A stretch of 36,053 nt of DNA from Gammaproteobacteria bacterium. Its GTDB lineage: Bacteria; Pseudomonadota; Gammaproteobacteria; Arenicellales; JAOTWM01. The stretch covers positions 1-36,053 of the forward strand of contig JAOTWM010000004.1 of the NCBI GenBank assembly GCA_029862885.1, written 5' to 3'. Shown here one piece after another: positions 1-7,714 of the stretch (position 1 is the stretch's first letter; each line of letters starts with the position of its first letter). Made by a program: the position numbers and the translations under genes. The notes below the pieces were generated by a model. That model did not search any database. It was given only the letters and a program-made list of their open reading frames with translations, and was not told where the DNA came from.

Positions 1-79
1 TATAGACGGTTAACCCGAACAGCAACGCAACGATCGTACACCGCCCGATAAAGTACTTATCCGTCGTGTCCGGTTCCAT
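1..79 (-). CDS. Partial membrane or exported protein, N-terminus only
   Basis: This reading frame is not in the ORF track because it runs off the left edge. It starts at an ATG preceded by a good ribosome binding site (GAGGAA, six bases upstream) and overlaps the 3' end of the neighbouring membrane gene by 23 bases. The 26 visible residues start with a short acidic stretch (MEPDTTDKYF) and turn into a hydrophobic run (TIVALLFGLTVY), so the protein probably begins with a membrane anchor or signal peptide. The overlap suggests translation coupled to the upstream gene. Nothing more can be said about its function from the piece seen here. Confidence 0.5.
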   Translation of the reverse strand, partial: MEPDTTDKYFIGRCTIVALLFGLTVY

Positions 80-479
80 ACCAATTCCTCAATCGCCGCC
101 TACCAATTACTCCGCCCACATATCCGATAATGAATATGATTGGCGAAAATCCCACAAATGCGTACCACACACCGCGAATCGAGGATTCGACCGGCGCAAC
201 CGCAGGGCTGAAGATCGCTACTATTACGAGATACAACACTTCCAATCCGACGTGCACCAGCAGTATCAAAGACACGGCCGCAACAGCCGCACTGAGTACA
301 CCGCCGAGACGCCCGAGAACGATAAATTTACCGGCCCAATAGATCGCAATTATCTGAACTATAACTAGATACGGCAATGCATCCCCGATGATCACGAATC
401 GCACCGCAATGTGCGCGGCCGCAAATACGAAGACGCTCAGTATCAAAGGATAGCGCAACGTCACCAGATACGATTTCAA
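57..479 (-). CDS. Unknown small integral membrane protein (140 aa)
   Basis: I do not recognise this protein. It is highly hydrophobic with about four membrane-spanning segments, roughly at residues 10-33, 37-55, 60-90 and 108-128, and a basic C-terminal tail (GRRRLRNWYG) that should be cytoplasmic. The first codon of the ORF is TTG, preceded by AGAGG at a suitable distance, so the start is plausible though unusual. The gene overlaps the start of the partial gene at the window edge, and both may be one operon. No catalytic motif is visible. Composition looks like a normal membrane protein rather than a chance frame, and the opposite-strand frames here look like shadows. Confidence 0.6.
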   Translation of the reverse strand: MKSYLVTLRYPLILSVFVFAAAHIAVRFVIIGDALPYLVIVQIIAIYWAGKFIVLGRLGGVLSAAVAAVSLILLVHVGLEVLYLVIVAIFSPAVAPVESSIRGVWYAFVGFSPIIFIIGYVGGVIGRRRLRNWYGTGHDG

Positions 480-572
480 TTTTGGAACCTCTGAACAAAT
501 CTGGTCAAGTGGATCTGTAGGCCGAATTCGTTCGATTCATCGCGCGAATCCGCAGCCGAAGCAATAATCGAC

Positions 573-1280
573 CTACGTTCGCAACAGCAAATCCTTGGCT
601 TGATTAATCTTCGCAGCCAAATAGGTCGGCCCACCGCGATCAGGGTGCAGTTTCTGCATCAATCGCCGGTGTGCGTCGATAATGTCGTCTCGTGTCGCCT
701 GCGGTGTTAAGCCAAGCACTTCGTAGGCTTGTTCGACGGTCATGTTTTCGTCACCACTACCGGCGTCATCGGCGTTTGCCTGTTCGCGCCATTGCTGACC
801 GTAGGTGCGATCGAGATAAGCGTCCAGCACCGCTACCGATTGTATGTCGTGGTGCTCGCACTCTGTCCGCAGCGTCATAAGCTCGGACACCGACAACTCG
901 TGCAAACTGCGGCCTTGGAAGGTTCCATCTAGCACCACGCCCGACATTTCTCCGCTGTCGTGGTCCAACACCATACGCAAATAGCGGGTTTCGACATCGG
1001 TATTCTGATCCTGCCGAGGGCCGCTCCATCGCTTAAATTGATCGAACGCGCGTTGCGCCATGATGCCGCGCTGAATCCAGGGAATTAGAAATCCGATCCC
1101 GGCGAATAACCAATGCAAGCGGCCCGTAACAATCATACCAATGAGAATACCAACGCCGCCATATAACAGCAGTAGCTTAAGAATCTTTTGACGCTGCTCC
1201 GGCGTCGATGCATTGAGTTTCGAGATTAGCCACAGTAGCCCCGCCACCAAGACCAGCGCAAACATTAAACGCAGTAACAT
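573..1280 (-). CDS. Membrane-anchored J-domain (DnaJ-like) co-chaperone
   Basis: A 235-residue protein with a C-terminal J domain (about residues 180-235) carrying the HPD tripeptide at about 212-214, the motif that stimulates DnaK ATPase activity. The N-terminus holds two hydrophobic segments (about 3-20 and 35-70), so the J domain should face the cytoplasm from the inner membrane. The middle (about 90-150) is polar and resembles no domain I know. The G/F region and zinc fingers of classic DnaJ are absent, as in DjlA-type proteins, but a TerB domain is not evident. It starts 5 bp after the VWA gene ends, so the two are probably cotranscribed. The DnaK partnership is inferred from the family. 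Confidence 0.85.
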   Translation of the reverse strand: MLLRLMFALVLVAGLLWLISKLNASTPEQRQKILKLLLLYGGVGILIGMIVTGRLHWLFAGIGFLIPWIQRGIMAQRAFDQFKRWSGPRQDQNTDVETRYLRMVLDHDSGEMSGVVLDGTFQGRSLHELSVSELMTLRTECEHHDIQSVAVLDAYLDRTYGQQWREQANADDAGSGDENMTVEQAYEVLGLTPQATRDDIIDAHRRLMQKLHPDRGGPTYLAAKINQAKDLLLRT

Positions 1281-1285
1281 AGGCG

Positions 1286-1993
1286 CTATTTAATTTGTGA
1301 ACTCAATAATGGCACCACACCCTGCTTGCCACGACTGAAGTCCTGCAATGCGCGTCGGCCACCAGCTGCGTACACCGCAACCGCACCCAATAAATCACGT
1401 AACTGCTGCGCACTTCCGGCATCGAAACGACAGTATGCGCCACGGGTCAGCCGCGCGATATCACGGAATGACTGTTCGGCGATCGGCTCAAAGCCTTCCT
1501 GAAAAACGAAAACGGGTACACCTCGCAGGCCCAGTTCACCGGCAGTGTGGGCCAGCCGATCGACATCTTCCTCCATGCAGTCCCCAATAAAGACAACAGC
1601 ATCAATCTTAGCGCGTTTACTTTCGGCTATAGCGTGCCGCAACACACGTGTGATTTGTGTTATCCCACCGGCGCAACGTACTCGACTCATAATCGCTAGT
1701 AAGTCCTTGCCGCTCGATAGCCACGGGCTACTATGAAACTCCCTGAAACCCCGGTAGTAACACAACTGTATATCCAAACCCCCGAGCGCAGACGTCTCTG
1801 TAAACATCTCGCTTTGAATGTGGCAGGCTCGGTCCCAGGTCGGGCCACGACTTGCCGTAGCATCCATCGCGAACAACAAGCGGCCGCGCTGATTGCGCGA
1901 GCGCGGCGCCGAAGTCGCGGCTACCTTGCGCAGAAACGCATCGATTTCGCTACGGGTCGATTTGGACGGTAATTGTTTGGGTTTATTGGTCAC
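1286..1993 (-). CDS. VWA-domain protein of unknown role
   Basis: This 235-residue protein has a von Willebrand factor A fold: a hydrophobic first strand leading into the metal-site loop DATAS (residues 44-48, a DxTxS version of the usual DxSxS), and a second acidic loop after VVFIGD that fits a further metal ligand. The sequence VDAVVFIGDCMEEDVDRLA resembles VWA proteins annotated as hypothetical in other proteobacteria. There is no signal peptide or membrane segment, so it should be cytoplasmic. It lies 31 bp after pepN and 5 bp before the J-domain gene on the same strand. VWA domains bind protein partners, so it may work with the J protein; that is inference from adjacency only. Confidence 0.75.
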   Translation of the reverse strand: MTNKPKQLPSKSTRSEIDAFLRKVAATSAPRSRNQRGRLLFAMDATASRGPTWDRACHIQSEMFTETSALGGLDIQLCYYRGFREFHSSPWLSSGKDLLAIMSRVRCAGGITQITRVLRHAIAESKRAKIDAVVFIGDCMEEDVDRLAHTAGELGLRGVPVFVFQEGFEPIAEQSFRDIARLTRGAYCRFDAGSAQQLRDLLGAVAVYAAGGRRALQDFSRGKQGVVPLLSSQIK

Positions 1994-2024
1994 GGCGTCA
2001 TCGGTTAGTCCAAACTGCTGCCGG

Positions 2025-4691
2025 CTATCCGTCGCCTAATGCTTTATGTACCAGTTCATAGACATCGGAGGAGAGCCCGGATATCCCGGCGATGCGCTCT
2101 AATTGTGCACGAATTCGGGCTTGTCTATTTTCATCGTACCGACGCCAAGACAGAAATCCGCCGGCCAAACGCGCCGCGACTTGTGGATTTGTCGCGTCCA
2201 TCGTGATGATCCAATCAGCAAGAAACTCGTAGCCCTGTCCACCGGCAGCGTGAAAACGCACCGGATTATGGGCACTGAATGCCCCGATTAGGGCCCTGAC
2301 TTTATTGGGGTTGGACTTCGAAAACGCCGCATGCCCAGTAAGGCTGCGTACGGTTTGCAATGTATCGTCGCACCGTGCTGTGGCTTGAATAGCCAACCAT
2401 TTATCCAGCACTAACGACTCATGTTGCCATCGCGAGTAGAAGCTTGCCAGGTTGGATTCTCGCTGCGGCGCCTCCGAGTTTGCGAAGCAGCGCAACGCGG
2501 CAATCTGATCCGTCATGTTGTGGGCCGATTCGAACTGCGCCTGGCATAAGTCCCAGGTCTCGTCGTCGTTTAATTCCACGAGGTATTCCAAGCACAAATT
2601 GCGCAACGCGCGCCGGCCGATTGCCCGTTGCTCGACGCGGTATGGATCTGTGTCGGCCAACTGCTGATATAGCGCCCGCAGCGGCACGCACAATTCCATT
2701 GCGATATCAGACTTGAGTCGGCGGCGGACCGAATGGATCGAATCTGGATCCACCCTGTGCATCGATTCGGCCAATGCGATTTCGGAAGGCAACATCAAGA
2801 GGTGCGCCACCAACGCGGCATCATGCAAATCGTCCTTTAGAATCATTCGAATTGCCGCCAATACATTTTGCGAATCCGGCCTGCCGACATTCTGCTGTTG
2901 GGCGGCGACCGCCTGCAACATATAGTCGCGAAACAACCGCTGACCTGCTTCCCAGCGACTAAATGGATCTGAATCGTGGGCCAGTAAAATGTGCAACTCG
3001 GCGTCGGTAGCATCGTGTTGCCACTTAACAGGCGCACTGAAATTGCGAAACACCGAAAGCACCGGTAATTCCGGCAGGTTGACGAAACGGAAGCGATGCG
3101 TCCGCTTTTGGAGTTCAAACACGCGAGACGATTGCGCCTCTGCACGTGGTTGGTTTTCACCCTCCAGTTGCAACGGCATGGGATTACCCGAGGAATTCAG
3201 CAGCGCTAATACCATTGGAATATGAAACGGCTGTTTCTCACGTTGTCCGGGGGTCGCCGGGCAACTCTGAATCGTGTTCAGCGTAAAACTGCGATCAGCC
3301 GCGTTGTAGTGGCTGTTGATCGTTACCTCGGGAGTTCCGGCCTGACTGTACCAGAGCTTGAACTGCTCCAAGTCGACGCCGTTGGCGTCTTCCATTGCGG
3401 TAACGAAATCATCCGTCGTCACGGCCTGGCCGTCATGGCGGTCAAAATACAAATCGGTGCCGCTTCGAAAACCGTCTTTGCCGAGCAATTGCGAAAGCAT
3501 ACGGATCACTTCGGCGCCTTTGTTATAGACCGTCAACGTATAGAAGTTGTTGATTTCAACGTACGATTCGGGTCGCACCGGGTGAGCCATCGGGCCGGAA
3601 TCCTCATTGAACTGATAGGTGCGCAGAATATTTACATCCTCAATCCGCTTCACGCCGCGCGATGTCATGTCGGCGCTGAATTCTTGATCTCGAAAAACCG
3701 TAAAGCCTTCCTTTAGACTGAGTTGAAACCAGTCACGGCAAGTCACCCGATTTCCTGACCAGTTATGAAAATACTCGTGCCCGATCACACCAAGAATGGA
3801 TTCGTAATCGGCGTCGGTAGCAGTATCGGGTTTTGCCAATACGTATTTTGAATTAAAGATATTTAGGCCTTTGTTCTCCATTGCACCCATATTGAAGTCA
3901 TCAACCGCGACGATGATATAGCGTGCAAGGTCATACTCACGGCCATAAGCGGTTTCGTCCCAAGCCATTGCTTTGCTCATGCACTTCAGCGCGTAATCGC
4001 ATTTATCAATATTGTGATGCTCGGCGTACACGTCCAATCCAACGTTGCGATTTGAGCGGGTTATAAATTCGCCACTGACACGACCAAGATCGCCCGCCAC
4101 CAGCGCGAACAAATAACTTGGTTTCGGAAACGGATCATGCCACGTCGCCCAGTGCCAGCCGTCGTCAAGCGAACCTTGGTCTTGCAGGTTACCGTTGGAC
4201 AACAATACCGGATTTAGGCTGCGTTTCGCCGCGAGCGTCGTCGTATAGACCGACAACACGTCAGGCCGATCGAGAGAATATGTGATCTGCCGGAAGCCTT
4301 CGGCTTCGCACTGCGTACAGAAAATTTCATTCGATAGGTACAATCCCATCAATGCGGTATTGTCGCGCGGGTGAATTGTATTGCGTATCGTTAAACGGAA
4401 ATCGTCAGGTGCGTCCGGTATCGTCAATGATTCAGCATCAGCCTTAAACGCCGGAGCCGGCAACGGCACGCCGTTGATGGCAAGCTCATCAAGGGTCAGA
4501 TTTCGTCCATCCAGAACCAGCGGGGTCGATGTGCCGGGCACGCGCCGGGCGACATCCAATTCCGCTTCTACGTGCGTGTCTATCGCGTCCAGATTAATAC
4601 GCAAACGCACTCGCGGGATAACGAACTCAGAGGGCCGATAATCGCGCCGAAACGTGACCCGGGGAGACTCTACCGACGATCGATTAATCAT
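2025..4691 (-). CDS. pepN: Aminopeptidase N (M1 family metallopeptidase)
   Basis: An 888-residue zinc aminopeptidase, close to the length of E. coli PepN (870). The substrate-recognition motif GAMEN sits at about 269-273, and the zinc site HEYFH (about 305-309) is followed by the third ligand glutamate about 19 residues on (LKEGFT). The N-terminal beta domain, catalytic domain, Ig-like domain and long helical C-terminal domain all appear complete. It removes N-terminal residues from peptides during cytoplasmic protein turnover. The chosen ATG gives the N-terminus expected for this family (RDYRPSEFVI follows shortly). It lies 27 bp after the glutamine amidotransferase gene and probably shares its transcript. 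Confidence 0.96.
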   Translation of the reverse strand: MINRSSVESPRVTFRRDYRPSEFVIPRVRLRINLDAIDTHVEAELDVARRVPGTSTPLVLDGRNLTLDELAINGVPLPAPAFKADAESLTIPDAPDDFRLTIRNTIHPRDNTALMGLYLSNEIFCTQCEAEGFRQITYSLDRPDVLSVYTTTLAAKRSLNPVLLSNGNLQDQGSLDDGWHWATWHDPFPKPSYLFALVAGDLGRVSGEFITRSNRNVGLDVYAEHHNIDKCDYALKCMSKAMAWDETAYGREYDLARYIIVAVDDFNMGAMENKGLNIFNSKYVLAKPDTATDADYESILGVIGHEYFHNWSGNRVTCRDWFQLSLKEGFTVFRDQEFSADMTSRGVKRIEDVNILRTYQFNEDSGPMAHPVRPESYVEINNFYTLTVYNKGAEVIRMLSQLLGKDGFRSGTDLYFDRHDGQAVTTDDFVTAMEDANGVDLEQFKLWYSQAGTPEVTINSHYNAADRSFTLNTIQSCPATPGQREKQPFHIPMVLALLNSSGNPMPLQLEGENQPRAEAQSSRVFELQKRTHRFRFVNLPELPVLSVFRNFSAPVKWQHDATDAELHILLAHDSDPFSRWEAGQRLFRDYMLQAVAAQQQNVGRPDSQNVLAAIRMILKDDLHDAALVAHLLMLPSEIALAESMHRVDPDSIHSVRRRLKSDIAMELCVPLRALYQQLADTDPYRVEQRAIGRRALRNLCLEYLVELNDDETWDLCQAQFESAHNMTDQIAALRCFANSEAPQRESNLASFYSRWQHESLVLDKWLAIQATARCDDTLQTVRSLTGHAAFSKSNPNKVRALIGAFSAHNPVRFHAAGGQGYEFLADWIITMDATNPQVAARLAGGFLSWRRYDENRQARIRAQLERIAGISGLSSDVYELVHKALGDG

Positions 4692-4718
4692 TCAGAAAAC
4701 TCCGCGCCAGACGGTGTC

Positions 4719-5411
4719 TCACCATTGCTGTTGCCAATACACGAGAAATTCGTCGAACCACCGATTCATCGGTTCTATGTATTGCTGCGAATCGGTAAGC
4801 TGCCGGTCCGCAGCATGGGCCCCTACGGCACCCAGCATATGGCCCGCCTCGTCGATCCAACTGCGGATTACGGCGGCCGTCACTTCGGGGTGAAACTGCA
4901 GACCGTAAGCCCGCTCGCCATAGCAAAACGCCTGCTCTGCGAACACGTCACCGCAAGCCAACGGTTGCGCGCTTGCAGGGACGTCGAATCCCTCCTTATG
5001 CCATTGGTACATATACATCGAGCTCCGCAGGAAACCGTTGCCGGAGATCGCCGGATACACTGGATAAAAGCCTATTTCGTGGTGATTCAGCGGATGCGGC
5101 CGCACCTTCGCGCCCAGCGCGCGTGCCAGTAGCTGGCCGCCGAGACATAGTCCCAGATAGGGTCGACCGGAATACACCCAATTCCTTATCCATTCGAGCT
5201 CCTGACCAATATAGTCGGAGCCGTCGTCATTCGCGCTCTGAGTTCCCCCAAACACCACCACAGCCGCAAAGTCGTCGTTCGCGGCCGGTAACAAATCGCC
5301 ACGTGCCGGACACAATTCCTGGTAACGGATATCGTGGGTGGTCAACCACTGCATCACCCGATCCAACCGGCTTTCGCGCATGTGACGTAATAACAAGACA
5401 CGGATCGACAT
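4719..5411 (-). CDS. Class I glutamine amidotransferase domain protein
   Basis: A stand-alone class I (triad) glutamine amidotransferase of about 230 residues. The nucleophile lies in LGLCLGGQ (Cys 89) and the other two triad members in FHPEV (His 174, Glu 176), so glutamine hydrolysis should be intact. Proteins of this type, related to the GuaA glutaminase domain, are often labelled GMP synthase-like, but no synthetase domain is present. The ORF can start at GTG 5435 or ATG 5411; I chose the ATG because the family begins directly with the first strand (IRVLLLRHM). The acceptor of the released ammonia is unknown. It is upstream of pepN with a 27 to 28 bp gap. Confidence 0.85.
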   Translation of the reverse strand: MSIRVLLLRHMRESRLDRVMQWLTTHDIRYQELCPARGDLLPAANDDFAAVVVFGGTQSANDDGSDYIGQELEWIRNWVYSGRPYLGLCLGGQLLARALGAKVRPHPLNHHEIGFYPVYPAISGNGFLRSSMYMYQWHKEGFDVPASAQPLACGDVFAEQAFCYGERAYGLQFHPEVTAAVIRSWIDEAGHMLGAVGAHAADRQLTDSQQYIEPMNRWFDEFLVYWQQQW

Positions 5412-5545
5412 CGCTTGATTTTGGTGCTCGCTCACTCAGACCATACGATTGCCGGCAAGACGGAACCGAGGCAAATCCGTGGGTCTGCCGACGCCACCGA
5501 CCGCGTGCTGTTCAAACTCGTTTGCTCGGGAGGCGACAATATTCA

Positions 5546-5734
5546 CTAAACCAGAGCAATCAAAATTATCACGAACAACACCACCAAACCGATCGGTACC
5601 AGTAATCCCGGCCAATCGCGTGGCGCGTCTTGACTCCGGCGTTGCAACGCTTTCACACCAGGCCAAAACCAGAACAACAGCAGCACGAGACCGGCGCCGA
5701 GCACCACCAATTCCCAGGTTTCTAGCGATTGCAT
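5546..5734 (-). CDS. Small two-helix membrane protein (62 aa)
   Basis: A 62-residue protein with two hydrophobic segments (about 9-26 and 45-61) joined by a polar, basic and proline-containing loop (QRRSQDAPRDWP). This helix-loop-helix pattern is common in real small inner-membrane proteins and unlikely by chance. It starts at ATG and is read in the same direction as the amidotransferase gene 110 bp downstream. I do not recognise a family and no function is assigned. The overlapping frames on both strands lack such organisation. Confidence 0.55.
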   Translation of the reverse strand: MQSLETWELVVLGAGLVLLLFWFWPGVKALQRRSQDAPRDWPGLLVPIGLVVLFVIILIALV

Positions 5735-6414
5735 GATAGATTTTTAGCCTTAACCCGCATAATTCACGAATGTAGATCGTGTATCAGGAACACATTCAAC
5801 GTTTGAACCGGTGATACCCTGTGAATTAGAGTTCCGGGCCACCGCACCGTTTGTCCCGTTCGAAGTTCTCAGAGAAATCGGGCGTCGTATTCGTCACGAT
5901 CCCCACTGATCCATAGCTACCGTGATGGATCGGCGGACGATCGTACCCACTGCTGTGCCCGATTTCCCCTGAACTCCCAACCCGTCATGAATTATCCGGG
6001 CTAAATAATGACGACGCAATAGAACTTCCGATCGCCACTATTTTACGGTGTTTTTGACGCCCGCGGCGACACGGAAATGCGCTTAAACAATAGCTTGTGT
6101 CGAGGAGTATGCGCGCACCGTCGGGATAGTGTAGGATATTAGGTCAGGGTGCGATTCTCACACCTGCCTCAATCGAGCCATGCGCCGTGTACGAGCGTGG
6201 CGCGGGCCGCTGAGGAATGTAATTAGCGGTCGGACTTCTTTGTTGCGAAAACGAATTTTTTCAAAATTCAAATCCGTGATGCTCAATAGCACTAGCAGCA
6301 CACAAATCGTGCTGCGGTGTTTATTGAGGAACGCCAGCCGCGTATTCAACGACCGTTCGGAAACCCGTGTTGCCCATATCGACAAATTTCATGGTATCCA
6401 CCAAGGCAGTGATA
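5735..6414. other. 680-bp stretch without a convincing gene
   Basis: This region separates the minus-strand small membrane gene from the plus-strand DUF465 gene, so it must hold promoters for both directions, but I see no clear sigma70 box pair. It contains the palindromic repeat at 5836-5977. Two opposite-strand frames (6158-6385 minus and 6180-6422 plus) cover the same bases; neither has a good ribosome binding site or a recognisable family, so I do not call them. Confidence 0.5.
5836..5977. repeat. Palindromic dispersed repeat, copy A
   Basis: A 142-bp element whose ends form an imperfect inverted repeat of about 20 bases. The core stem is perfect (GAAATCGGGC at 5874-5883 with GCCCGATTTC at 5957-5966), and an inner hairpin is formed by GATCCAT and ATGGATC (5908-5931). 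A second copy lies at 19999-20110, sharing TATTCGTCAC and CGATTTCCCCTGAACTC exactly. Copy A has about 30 extra bases before the right arm. The design is like REP-type elements mobilised by IS200-like RAYT transposases; that link is inferred, and no such transposase is in the window. Confidence 0.7.
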
Positions 6415-6621
6415 ATGACTGAGGAACCCAGTAACGAGACGATGACAAAGATCGAAAAGCTACGAGTTGAGCACCGCGATCTCGACCAAGTACTATCCCG
6501 TCTGTGCGACGACCATAATGTGGATCAGCTGCAAATTCGCAGGTTGAAAAAACGCAAGCTGCAGCTCAAAGACACGATTACCCGCTTGGAGAGCCAGTTG
6601 CTGCCCAATATGTCGGCGTAA
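6415..6621 (+). CDS. DUF465 / YdcH-family small coiled-coil protein
   Basis: A 68-residue, highly charged helical protein. The pattern LRVEHRDLDQVLSRL followed by QIRRLKKRKLQLKD and a terminal LE is typical of the DUF465 (YdcH) family, which has a short helical hairpin and no known enzymatic role. The ORF track starts earlier at 6367, but ATG 6415 is better: it has AAGG about eight bases upstream and the 16 extra residues do not fit the family. It stands alone between two non-coding repeat-bearing gaps. Family function is unknown. Confidence 0.85.
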   Translation: MTEEPSNETMTKIEKLRVEHRDLDQVLSRLCDDHNVDQLQIRRLKKRKLQLKDTITRLESQLLPNMSA

Positions 6622-6682
6622 GATTTTGCGACTGCGGATTGTGCGCCGGGGTCGGGGGCGACTAAGCCCGGACTGACGAGTC

Positions 6683-6860
6683 GTCCCTGAAAAGGGTCGT
6701 TTTTGGTTATCGGTAGGTGCCCGTCAAGCCGAAGTGGAGTTTACGAGTCGGTAAACAAGCATCGGCAACCGCAGGGCAATACTACTTCGCCTTGTCTCGC
6801 TCATTACCTACATCCCTGTAGGCAACGCCGCCGATCGCCAAAAACGGCGCTTTCAGGGAC
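6683..6860. repeat. 178-bp terminal-inverted-repeat (MITE-like) element
   Basis: The ends are inverted repeats of about 30 bases: GTCCCTGAAAAGGGTCGTTT at the left pairs with the right end that reads CCAAAAACGGCGCTTTCAGG followed by GAC, with one bulge and a few mismatches. Inside is a perfect hairpin CCTACA-TCCC-TGTAGG (6807-6822) and weak symmetry around CCGAAGTGG and ACTTCGCC. No ORF fits within it. The right end stops two bases before the stop codon of the phosphatase gene. It may be a non-autonomous transposable element, or serve as a bidirectional terminator-like structure between the two convergent genes. Confidence 0.65.
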
Positions 6861-6862
6861 AG

Positions 6863-7714
6863 CTAACCACACACCGCGCGACGCGGCGGTGCATCGCGTC
6901 GATATAGGATAAACGTCAGGTCGTCTGGGTGGCTCGGTGCACCTTGCTGAGCGGTTCTCATGCGCGCTGCGGCTTGTTCCGACAGCATCTTCGCAGACCG
7001 CGTAAGCACACCCTTGCGGCTCAGTTCGACGATTTCTTCCACATACAAATTGTCGAACAACCCGTCGCTTGCCACTAGCAGAGTGTCCCGCGCCGCGAGC
7101 ACGACGTCGGGGCCCATTTCAATACGCATCTCCGGGCTGCCGACTACATTAGACACCAAGTGCCGTTCCTCGTGATCCATCGCTTCGTCCTCATCCAACA
7201 ACCCGGATTCGATAGCGTAACCGGTTGGCGAATGCGACAGGGTCTGCAACTTCACCTTGCCTCGTTGGCCAGTAACCAACACCACCGCGTCGCCAATATG
7301 ATAGGTGCGAACACAGTGACTATTGATCTCGGTGATCGCTAGGGTCGTGGCGTTACCGAGTCCGCGACTCAACAACGCGCGATTGGCCGCATCGATTCCA
7401 TTGAGAATAATGTCACGCAGCGTCATGCTGCGCTGTGCTGACGTAATTTCGTCAACCAGCGTTTCGATCACGGTCCGCGACGCCTCGGCTCCGCCGGCCA
7501 CACCCCCTAATCCATCGGCAACAACGGCAACTCCACTGTCCTCGTTAAACCGGATCAGCGCGGCGCTGTCTTCGTTATCGCCCGACTTGTCGGGGGAGCG
7601 GTGTGAATACAACGTCGCCGTACCCTGTAGGAACTGGTACAAAACAGGATCGCCATGATTCTGATTTATACAGCTATGTGCTTCGCCGGCTCGCGTCGGA
7701 AGCGCTATGACCAC
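6863..7714 (-). CDS. PP2C-family serine/threonine phosphatase
   Basis: A 283-residue metal-dependent phosphatase. The metal-binding motifs are in order: NEDSA near the N-terminus, ADGLGG, GDAVV, SDGLFDN and DDLTF near the C-terminus, so the active site looks complete. No membrane segment. The ORF track starts at 7795, but that region only overlaps the kinase frame; a GTG at 7714 with GGAG eight bases upstream fits better and overlaps the kinase stop codon, implying translational coupling. It probably reverses phosphorylation by the upstream kinase. The stop codon lies directly beside the TIR element. Confidence 0.9.
   Translation of the reverse strand: MVIALPTRAGEAHSCINQNHGDPVLYQFLQGTATLYSHRSPDKSGDNEDSAALIRFNEDSGVAVVADGLGGVAGGAEASRTVIETLVDEITSAQRSMTLRDIILNGIDAANRALLSRGLGNATTLAITEINSHCVRTYHIGDAVVLVTGQRGKVKLQTLSHSPTGYAIESGLLDEDEAMDHEERHLVSNVVGSPEMRIEMGPDVVLAARDTLLVASDGLFDNLYVEEIVELSRKGVLTRSAKMLSEQAAARMRTAQQGAPSHPDDLTFILYRRDAPPRRAVCG

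Noticed and set aside
2843-3716. Frames of 105 and 164 aa opposite or within pepN
   Set aside because: They are shadow frames of the strongly supported pepN gene with no family features.
6107-6127. Tiny leader-like ORF (MRAPSG) after GAGGAGT
   Set aside because: Only six codons, no following attenuator or gene at close distance; the good Shine-Dalgarno could be chance.
6158-6385. Minus-strand 75-aa frame with one hydrophobic stretch
   Set aside because: No ribosome binding site, basic low-complexity tail, overlaps an equally long plus-strand frame, and no family is recognised.
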